Shown here: in pieces, positions 52,001 through 63,000 of the stretch
Layout: each line of letters opens with the position of its first letter
Numbering within the stretch: the stretch's first letter is position 1
Source of the DNA: Chaetoderma sp. LZ-2023a
Lineage: Eukaryota; Mollusca; Caudofoveata; Chaetodermatida; Chaetodermatidae
Assembly (NCBI GenBank): GCA_034401795.1
Contig: CM067370.1
Span: 108,027,387 to 108,091,386, forward strand
DNA length: 64,000 nucleotides
Reading direction: 5' to 3'
Made by a program: the position numbers and the translations under genes
The notes under the pieces: generated by a model
The model's database searches: none
Seen by the model: only the letters and a program-made list of their open reading frames with translations
What the model was told of the DNA's origin: nothing

Positions 52001-54019
52001 CATGTGTACAACCGTTTATACGAAACTGGCAGGGATTGTCAGTACCTAGTAGAATGTATAGCCTACTTTGTTTCCATGATTTAAGCACAGATGGACATGT
52101 GATTTTCATGCGCCTTGTACTGTCTAGAAGTGTAAATGTTTATATATGTATAATATGTTATTATGAATACATAAGATGTATAGATATATGTATCCATCAT
52201 ATCTACATGACACAAGTCACAAAAGTTTATTAACCTTAACCGGAAATAGTGATGGTTAGTTTTAAGCTCAAATATTATGACCAACAAAAGGCCATACAGG
52301 CCTTATACTTCGTAATGATTCCGTAACAAAACCGTACCGGTCAATCCGTACCTAGCCTATTGGTGCGTCCATAACCTAAATCTGGTTGATGATAATTTGG
52401 GTGGCTAAAAAGGACAAAGAGACTGTGTCATTAAAACGGACAAAGAGGGCGTGTCATCTAACATAAATCATCATCATCTACGAGGCATATGACAAAGACA
52501 TTGGCTTGCTATGTCCTTGGTTGTGTTTGTCATCTTGTTTCTTTATGTTTTATCATGCTGTCACTTTTGCTGTGTCACTGTGATAATAAAACTACAATCT
52601 ACATTGACACTCACAGGTAGGCCTACTTACCAAATATAAGAATTTTTCTGTCCAATGCATAATATCTAAAATTATATTCCGTTGAAGAATTTGAAAATAA
52701 TTTAACTGGAAGCCATTGCTGCCTTAGACACCATACCCTTCCAGTCAAACCTTTTCCAAAATATTCAACAGATTGCCTTTATTATTGACCTAAGATTGAC
52801 AAGGATTGTCACGGTCAGCATAAATTTGAAACCATCATAATCAGCATCATTATTTCTATCATTGTCCGCCATCATTATTATCTTCATTGTTACTTAAATC
52901 ATGGTCACCATAAAACTATAACTATCATAATTGTCACAGTCAACATTGTTAGGCCCATCATTACGGATGACTCTAATCTGTCGTTCAAGTATATGGCGTC
53001 ATAATCAATTACATCACATGTAGGATGATGTCACTATCATATTTGAGATAAATACTCCGTCATGAAGCTGGAATAGTCCGTCAAGTGTCTGATAGATGTA
53101 CTATTTAATAATCATTCTGCCGATTCTATTGAAAATTTTGAAACTAATTTGACTGTGCGCTGACTATGGCAGAAACAGCACTCAGTCAAATTAGTTTCAA
53201 AATATTCATCAGGTTAGCTGAGGTTATGTGTGTAGGTAGGTACCTTGATAATGGTATTCTAGGAATTCAGGGTTCGATCGATTCCAACTCAGGCAAATCA
53301 TGAGTGGAGCTTACCTAAAATGGACACGGCATAGCTAGAAATGTATCTCTGTTATTGGTACTATTATCTCCATCAGCCTTTTTACTGTCATTATCGGTCA
53401 ACAGGGCCGTATTTAGATATGTGGGGGCCCTGGGGGCAAAGAATGAGTGGGGGGTCTGGGGTTCCTCCCCCATACATTTTTTTACATCTAGGTGCTCTGA
53501 GACGGCCAGACAGTCTACTTTTAAGGTGAATTATGGCGCTTTCTTTCGTTGTAAAATTATTTTATTTTGCAAATTTTCGTAATTAACATTGTTGCCGAAC
53601 ACCAAACAAGAATTGGGGCCCCCACACATATTAGAATAGAATTATTAAGATTAAGATTTCTAAACTAATAAAGTTTGCTTTAAATGTCCTATAACTTAAA
53701 AAGTGCATAAATCTTTTTTCATTTTAAAATTGTGGGGGCCCCTTGCTTGTGGGGGCCCCGGGGCTTTTGCCCCACTTGCCCCTCCCCCCCCCTAAATACG
53801 GCCCTGTCGGTCACAATCAACAGTGTAAGCGCCATAATTGTTACTCTCATCATGTCACTGTTGTCATCACCATCATTGTCACTCATCATCATAGTAAGAT
53901 GCAGTCATGACCATCATCACAATCATTGTCACTGCCATCGGTCTTATCATTATCATTGTTACGCCATTGATAGAACTTTACTATCATTACCTTCATTGTC
54001 ACCATCATTATTATTATTA

Positions 54020-54050
<31 letters not shown>

Positions 54051-57000
54051 CGTCGATACTAACACCGTACACGCATTGTGATTTAGCTAATAAAATTGTG
54101 ATATATTTATTTCAAGCGTTTCAAGCCGTTGGTGTGAGTGTGCAACACGTGTCACTGTGTGTGTGGACACAGTAGATGATTAGGTGGTGCTTTGGACTTC
54201 GGGGGATAACAAAGTGAGTTCGGATTGGCTGCTCATAAACCAGTCAGTCATTCGTTCGCTCTTTACTTTCACCTGGATTCACTTTCTGCAGAGACCACCA
54301 AGTATCAGAAATGAGGTCAGTGCCAATGACTCGGGTGTGCGTGCCTGTCAAGATGTTTTATCCTATTATAAAGAATCATTGATTTAAATAAAATGATTCA
54401 TTGTACCTCTCTGACTTCTTTCATTTTCTCTAGTATTGGGCTCAATGAGAAACAATATTACCATTGTGGCACGTTTGGCCATACTTAGAGCTATTTACTT
54501 CAAACTGGGTGAGTGAGTACCTCTGGGCAAAAGTTACCATCCATATAATTACTAGGTCAGTCTGATCTACTTTCTGAATAATATAGGTGGCTAATAAAAG
54601 TGTATGCCGTATATTTCGATAACTTCATCACAAATTAACATTATAAATTTAGTGATTGAAATGATGATGTCGGAAACAAGATGAATCAAGAAACAATGTA
54701 ACAATTGGCGTCGAGTATGCGCATAGAACGCAGTTGTTACTTTCTATTTCCTGGATTATAATCAGTTTCAAATTGAAAGGAATTAAAAGTTTTAAGACAC
54801 AGGAAGTTTATGTCAAGGAAATATGCAGCAGTATTTATTCATGTAATTATTTTTCATGTTTATTCATTTCATACGTTTCTTCACATTTCAGAGTGATAAA
54901 TTGTACAAGTTGTGAATAATGACAAGATGCAACTTGAAATCAAGGACAAAATATACGCCCATGATATTAGGCCGATAATAAAGACAAACTTGTCTAGATA
55001 GCATGGATTGGCACAGATTAGCAAATGCTTAGAAAGATGAAAAATTTAATGTTTATTTGCAAACTAAGATGACTATTTTTGACAATTTACCAATGATATC
55101 ACTGGTTCCATAAACTAACCAGTTATCTCAGCGGTAAATTTTCAAAAACAGTCTTGGTTTGCAAATGGGCATTTATGAAGAGGACTACTGGTACACAAAC
55201 ACTAATGGAAATATTGCAACATCTTTTAGTATAGGCTATTGAGAGCAATACATATTGGGGTTGCCAGAGCGAACTGGGTCATATACAGTGTATGCCCATT
55301 TGCTGACCAAGATTCCAGAAGAAGACTACTTTTGAAGATTTACCAATGAAATGACTGTTTTGGTAATCTAACCTGTCATTCCAGTGGTAAACTTTCAAAA
55401 ATAGTCTTTAGTTGGTCTGCAAATGGACATTATCGAGGCAACTACAGACATGACAGAATGATGCAACAGTAGAATCTTTTTATATATTTATTCACACTAT
55501 AGACAACAATATATATTGGGGTGAGAGAACTGAGCTATAAACAGTGTACTGGTGTGTCCATTTGCTGACCAAGACTCCAAGAGATTACTTCTGAAAATTT
55601 ACCACCAGAGAGACTGGTTTTGTAACCAACGAACCAGTCATTCCAGTGGGAAATTTTCAAAAATAGTCTTGATTTGTAAATGGACATTTATCAAGACCAC
55701 TGCGGAAGCGCTAATGATGGAAAGGTTGACCAGCATCTAGCATATTTATTCATCATGAGGCAATGAGCACAATACACTTAATTAATACATATATTGGGAT
55801 GCGTAAAATGAGTTATATATTTTTTTAATTGTTCATAATACATTGTTTGACAATTAGGGGACCCAGATTCCGAGACTGTTTTTTTTTAATTTACCACCGT
55901 AATGACTGGTTCGGTAATCTAGCCAGTCATTCCAGTGGTAAAATTTTTAAAATAGTCCTCTTGGCCGGCACAAAGACATTCCTCAAGAGCACTTCAGATG
56001 ACGTCTTTGACTGCCTTGAACATTAAAGGGTTTGCTTTAGCTATTAAATTGTTACTAGGCCACCGAGTTGTGGTCAGTCACAAATTCTACTTCACACTTG
56101 TCAATTTGTACTAGCCTTGGGCTAACAGTGGTAACAGGCTAGTGTTAATTTCAGTAAATGACACATGTAGGTAAAACTTTTCTCACTTTGTGACCGAGGA
56201 TGCGCCACATCCACCTTGCAAATCTCCTTATGCCGTGGCGACCATCCGCCATGTGTCTGTCAACTTTTGCTTTCAGAGACAACTCCTCATTAACCACTTG
56301 GCCGATTTCAACCAAATTTGGCTGGAAGGCCCCTATGGTCGTAGGCTCCAGAACAACAGTTCAGAATTTTTATTCCTCAATCTTTGGGCTGAAAATCTTT
56401 GATTTTATGAAAAATGTACCAGAAATTGTCAAAATGATAAAACATATACTTTTGTGAAAACACAATCTTAGATTTTATGGAAAAAAACTATAACTGCTTG
56501 ACATATTTCAACCAACTTTGGCTAGAGTGACCCTATCATGGTAGAATCCAGAACTTCAATTCTGAATTTTGATTGATCAATTTTATGGGTGAAAGTCTTA
56601 GATTTTCCAAAGATTATCCATCATGTCTCTTTAAATGCAAATGGTTAACATGCTAATGGTCCAGGTGAGCGCCACAGCCCCTTGGGCCTCTTGTTTTTTT
56701 TAATTCTGGATGTGGTGTGGACTGTTCGTGAAGTATGGCGTGTATGTGTGTGTTGAAGGGGGTTGGGTGGGGGTTCTGACTTGTCGGTTGTTAAGCCTAC
56801 TTTTCCTGGCAGCAACCAATTTCATTAGGATCAGACATACTCAAACTGATGATCAGTGTCATATTGTATTACTTAACAGAGAGGGCAGTGGTCTCTGGAA
56901 AAAAAAGAGCGGAAGTATGACCACTGCACAGGAAATCTGTTGAATATTTTGAAAACAGTTTTACTGGAACCTGTTGCTGCAACAGCTACCAGTCAAATAT

Positions 57001-60000
57001 TTTTCAAAATATTCAATATGTTTAAATTCTGGTGTTCTCCGACTAATAGTTCACAATGCATAATTATGCCCCTCCCCCTCCCCTCACACCCGCGTTGCAT
57101 CACACAGTGCATTGCAAACAGATAGGCGTACTATGTATGTCTCTGACTCTGGCAAATGACTAGACGATTGACCTAATTTACTGGTTTTGAACTAGATAGA
57201 CTAGCTAGACAGCTGTTAATAATTCTTGATGTCGTGATTTGACGTTACCCGGCCTTATATTTAGACAAAGGGCGTAAGTAGTAGTAGTAGGCCAAATAGT
57301 ATTTTTTTTATTCTTGCGGTTTTTGTTGGCCTTTCTTAGGCCTAATGGGGTGCGCATTTTTTCATAATTAATCTATATAAGCATTCCAAATTATGTGTAT
57401 ATAATAACCAGTCAGTATAGCCATCTGCGCTTCTACTCGAAAACAATATGCGCCCAAATGCAGAGAGCGGACGACGGCTGTTGTACTGAGCCATCTTTGG
57501 GTTCGCGGAAATCGGCTCTCTTTGTATGGAATTTACCGACTGCACCCTAGCCTATACATTTTATTTGTTCGGGAAAATATGCAGCGAAATTCCATTTGTT
57601 TGGTTTGCAGTATTACCGCAGCTTCAAGCCACACAACGGTTAGGCATATTTGACAACAATCCGCGATCGCGCAACAGGGTTATTAGCACTGCGCCTCGCA
57701 CGATAGCTATAGGTCCCTCCGATGACGTCATACAATATAGAGCGTTTCTATTTCGTTTTTTTCGAGTACAACATAGAATTGCAAAATACAACGTAAAACA
57801 GAGTAATATTTTTAAATAAAACATTTTATTATATTATTTATTGCACAATCGTGTATATTAAAGCCACTTTTGCTACCGTTGTGCTTGGTCTTTAAACACT
57901 GGTTGATATTTGATGAAATGTTCCATTAAAAATTTAGAATTTTTAGCCCCGATATATGCATATTAACTGTCAAAATGTATATATTTCTATATGGACTGGT
58001 ATACTGAAATTGTAGACTGACATCTGAAGCCATCCTTAAATTATTGTCTGTTTGTATTAATTATATAATATAATATAATTTGGATATATAAGCATTGGAT
58101 AAAATTTAAGAATTGGAAAACAATTGTAGAAAACTTTTATGAGCTTAATTAAGTCTTTCAAAAATCTATGCAAAATTTATGATTGAATACCTATTTTGCT
58201 GAATATTTTGAAATGAAATTTTCATGGTTTCATTTAGCAATTTGTTCAAGGGGGGATGGCAACTTAATTGAATGCAAATACATAGCCTATATAATTTCCA
58301 TTAAATCATAAAGTGTGTCAATCCAGAAAAATCATGAGGTTGCCATGGGGTGGGGGGGCATGCTACCTTAATGGGAATTGAGTGGGGTGTGTGTCCCGCC
58401 CCACCACCTTGGATAAAACCCTGGTATATATTGCTGCCTTAGGATCCAAGCAAATAATTCACTTGAAAAATTCTGCAACTTTCCTGTGTTAGGCCAGACC
58501 AATTTGATTGCTTTGTTTGCCTGCAAATCGACATTTCTCATGATCGGCTTGACCATTAAAGGGTTAACAAAACTACAGCGAACAAAAGAGTTACAGAAAA
58601 TTCTGAGGAATTCCGAGTGTTTATGACTTGGTTGACAAAAATTGTTAGATGGAAAGAATGTTAAAAATAATACCTTAAAATTCCAGCTTTATTTTTTTCT
58701 TAGATTTATAGGGAAAAACTAAGTTAGGATGGTTTGTAAAACCAAAAAATTAAATTTTTAAATTAAATCAATTACCAACCCAACATCTCTGAGAAAGGGG
58801 GTGGGCTTATATTAGTTTTCCCAAAAATGTTTTCTAAAACTGATACAAATGTACCACGGAAATTCAACGTGTTTTCTCCCGTAAAAATTCCCACCGCCTA
58901 CGCCTATGTTTAATGTATACCTCAAAACAGCACCAGGGAAGTGAAATTATTTAATTTGAGCACCTAAATATTGCGTATCCTTTAATAAAGGTCGTTTATT
59001 ACATCAAAATGAATCCACAATTTGATATAAAATGGCGTCGCGAAAAAATACAAATCACGTGATTCAATTCCAATTGAAGTTTATTTTAGAGCGAGTACTC
59101 GGGTATAAATATTCAGGAATCGGGGACTCGGGGACGTGGAACTCGGGATTTCTATATATTATCATTGCGCGATAGGAACTGAGTATTATACTGATCTGAA
59201 TAACGGGTACCCGTTTGATAAACTCCCGTTAGCGTATAATATCTCGCGAGAACACGCCGCCTCCCATCGCAAAAGAGCCGCTGGCTCACCAACTTAAGAA
59301 ACCGGCTATATTGTCATTCGTAATAATTCATTTTGGTTAATTTACTGTTGATTGGAGTTACAAAATAGAGGCGCAATACTGCTTGTTTGGTACATAAATT
59401 TGGTCCTAAAATATATTTATAAGAAAGGTATTTAATCACGCCAAGACTGTTTTACGCGCATTTTGACTACAAAAGTGTGGAATAAACTTTATTATATCTT
59501 GAACATACATGGTCTACTATTAGTATTAATCTAATAGGTGGTCGAGATTTACAAATCCGAGTCATGTATTGACTTATATAGGGGCCGGAAATGTATCAGG
59601 GCAGAGATCGGTGTGAAGTAGACACACCCTGTGACACAATTGTTATTATTATACACGCTATTCTTACAAATTTGCTCTTAAAAAAATCTTTTCTATACAA
59701 TTTGCTGAGTTGGGGGTGGGCTTCTAATACAGTTTTGCCGTTTTGAAACTGCTAAGAAATCATTGGAGCTCATATGTCAAAGTTAAGGGGTGGGCTTTAG
59801 AGCTTAGGCTTCAATTAAGCGAAATACGGTACTTTATTACCGAATTGAAATAGGAAATTAGGAATCTGTCATTACAGGCTTTTAGCCTTCTCACAGAAAT
59901 GGAATATGAATGATTGATTGATTGATTAACATATGTATTCAATAAAATGGAGTCATATTTTTCTAAATCAATAGAAATAATCCAGATTTATAATATTATT

Positions 60001-63000
60001 ATTATTAAGCAGACTAAATTTAATGTACTGTGAGAGGCAACTTTTCAATCTGTCAAATTTTCTGACAGCCACCCCACCCCACCCCACCCCCCACCCTTCA
60101 CAACCCCCCCCCCCCCACCCCCCCACACACACTCAGAAAAAATAAACAAACAATATTTATCAATGATCGTGTCATCGCGCGACTGTCAAGGTTAATACAA
60201 AACAGCCAGTAGATCGACTAGCCACGTCATGATTACATCCGATTATCAAGCGCTTGCCACTGATATCTGAGGCATTTTATATTATTTCACGAAAACAGTA
60301 TTATATTATATGTATACTACCTAAAATATACTAGAATCTCACAAATTGTTCTCAAATATTACCTCTTGCTATTATCGCTAGGCCTACACATCCATCGCTC
60401 GTTTATTTACACTGAGACAAGAGGCGTGGCTTCGCGCCGAGAAGTCGGTCATATCGCCGAAATGTAGATAGAATGACAATTTTGATTGGGTTGCTCAATT
60501 TAGTAACGACGTGCGTTGATTGGCTAAAAACGTTAGGCAGCAAACATGTGCGCCATGATTTTGGCCAGTTATGTGGCAGAGTGGCTGTCTGGAATAACCC
60601 TCTGCTGGCGGGAGAATGCCATTGACCATGAACATGGCTGCTTGCTCAGAAATCCTTAACGGCAGGTTCCTTGACAACAGCTTTGCAGTCAATTGGAACA
60701 TTGACAGATTGTTGTGCAGAGTCTTGCCGTGGAAGATTAAGTTGTCCATCAGAGCAGGGGAACTGGATTGCAGGCCAGCTAGTTCAACAGATCCATGATA
60801 GCTTGCGCATCTGTTGCGATAGCCCTTGGATCTGGAACTTGAGAGACTTACGTCGTCATCTTTGCATTCTTTGTTGCGAATAAATCTATGTTGAATAAAA
60901 GGTTCCAACACTGACACCTTAGAGTACAGTGAGTGGCTGAGCCTGTACTCTGGGGTCCACTGTGTCATAAGAAACTGGATGATATAAATCAAATGATTCC
61001 CCTCGCAATGGCAGCCATGTTAGTGAGATGACATAATCCCACTGGTTTGGATACAAAATTTGCACAGATGGATGGACACAAACTCAGAAAGACAGATGGA
61101 TAGACGGATGGACTGACAGACACACAAAATAATGTGCAGCTCCCTACTACAATAGCAAACCTTCCCATCAAGTTTCATCACTATACTCCAAGCAAAAGTG
61201 GTCAAAGCAAAAGTGGTTATCGAACAAAAATTCCAAATTTCCACAGACGGACAGACACAAACTTGGAAAAACAGATGGCCGGATGGATGTACTGACTGAC
61301 GTACAAAATAAAAGTAAAAGTTAGTGTATCTAACACTGAGATAGGCTAGTGTACCCGATGTGTGCATGAGAAATTGCTGATTGTAGATGCAAGAGGCCAG
61401 TCCAAGGGAAAAAAGGACGGAGAGGTTTCTGCTACATAGCCGCAGTCTCCAATAATTGCTTATCAGTTGGAGCTAGGACACAGCAGTAGAAGAAAAGGAG
61501 AAATTACTACCCTTTACATATGATCATGGAAACACAATGCAGAAAACAACACAAATTTAGTCATATTCGATACATATAGGACTGAAAAAACCCACGAGAT
61601 TTTCGAAAACTTAGCTCTATCACAATACCATAGTTAACAAATAATTAACAAAAATTATGTGGCACTCGGTACATGCGCCAAGATTTGACAGTTGGTAACC
61701 TGCCTAATAGGTGCATTTTGAGTTTAAAGTCTGTGTATAATTGAGCCAGTTGGATATATTAGCATATATAGTCTTCGTGATGGTAAGTATAATCTTGAGT
61801 GAAATTCACCACAAGTGACTTCAAGAATAAGTCATTTGGTGGCCCTAATATTTAACATTTGTCATGTTGAGACAAGTAAAAGGTTTAGTCGCAAAAGAGT
61901 CAACAAATCCATAACTGTAAGACAATATGTTGTGCTAAAACAAAAAACCCAAGAGAAAACGTTTTTACTAAGGTCACAATGATCTTGACCTCAATATCAT
62001 TGCGCTTCATCCTCTTGATATAAGGAAGTGTGCCCAAGTTTAGTCCCAATAGGGCAAAACAAACACGAACAGACATGGAAAGATGATATGTGGAGCTAAA
62101 GAAAAAACTTAACCAACATTAGATGCTGATAGACCGACAAACGGACATATTTTAATTTTCACCAATAACAAGTAGTGGTTCCTAATATATTCAGAAATGA
62201 GCAGTAGTGCTCATTTTTATTGCACTTTAATGAAAACGTTAATCAAAAATATGTTGATGCTGACAACTGTGATTGGATTTAGCGATACCTGTATCTTACT
62301 TAATGATACAAAGGTGAGATAATACACATCATTGTCTCGCATGAGAAGCAGAAAGTGAGACATATGTGGCACTTTTCCGACGGCAGCGGCGAAGACGGCG
62401 TTAACAATGTTAAGTTTTTGCATTTAGCAAAACTTATAAGCTTATATATTTCAGAATTGGTTAATCCTATTCAAACTAAACTTGGATACATTGTTACCTA
62501 TAATGTCGGGAAGCAGCATGTTGAGACTGAGGTCACAAGGTCAAAGTCACTGTGACCTTGATACAAAACTGTTTTTTCAATGTTAAGTTTTTGCATTTAG
62601 CAAAACTTCTCGGCTTATGTTTCAGGATTGGTTAATCCTATTGGAACTAAACTTAGAAAGATTGTTACCTATAATGTTAGGAAGCAGCATGTTGATACTG
62701 AGTTCACAAGGTCAAGGTCACTGTTAGCTTGATATAAAACTCTTTCTTTTCAATGTTAAATTTTTGCATTTAGCAAAACATCTCGGCTTATCTTTCAGGA
62801 TTGGTTAATCCTATTGAAACTAAACTTAGATGCATTGTTACATATAACGCCACGAAGAAGCATGTTGACACTGACGTCACAACGTCGAAGGTCAAGGTCA
62901 TTCTGACCTCTACAAAACTTTGTTATTTTTTGGCTTAGCAAATCTTATCATGTTATATTTTGGGATTGCTTAACCCCAATGGAACACAACTTGGGTACAT

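Larger units (their letters stand above)
51032..57891. mobile_element. 6.9-kb TTAA-flanked insertion with AGACCAAG inverted ends
   Basis: TTAA at 51028-51031 and 57892-57895. Inside them AGACCAAGTAC on the left and, inverted, AGACCAAGCAC on the right. The flanks are the two sides of one tandem-repeat unit: TTAAACACT... at 57892 continues exactly like the intact unit at about 50812 (TTAAACACTAACATATATTT). So the segment entered at TTAA, as Kolobok and piggyBac elements do. No transposase frame found; later MITEs are nested in it. Confidence 0.6.

Noticed and set aside
53195-53215. CTGATGA followed by GAAAC on the minus strand
   Set aside because: Produced by the palindromic MITE arm; no stem II between the two motifs.
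53732-54175. 147-codon plus-strand frame
   Set aside because: Low-complexity CATCATTGTCAC and TTATTA sequence; no domain.
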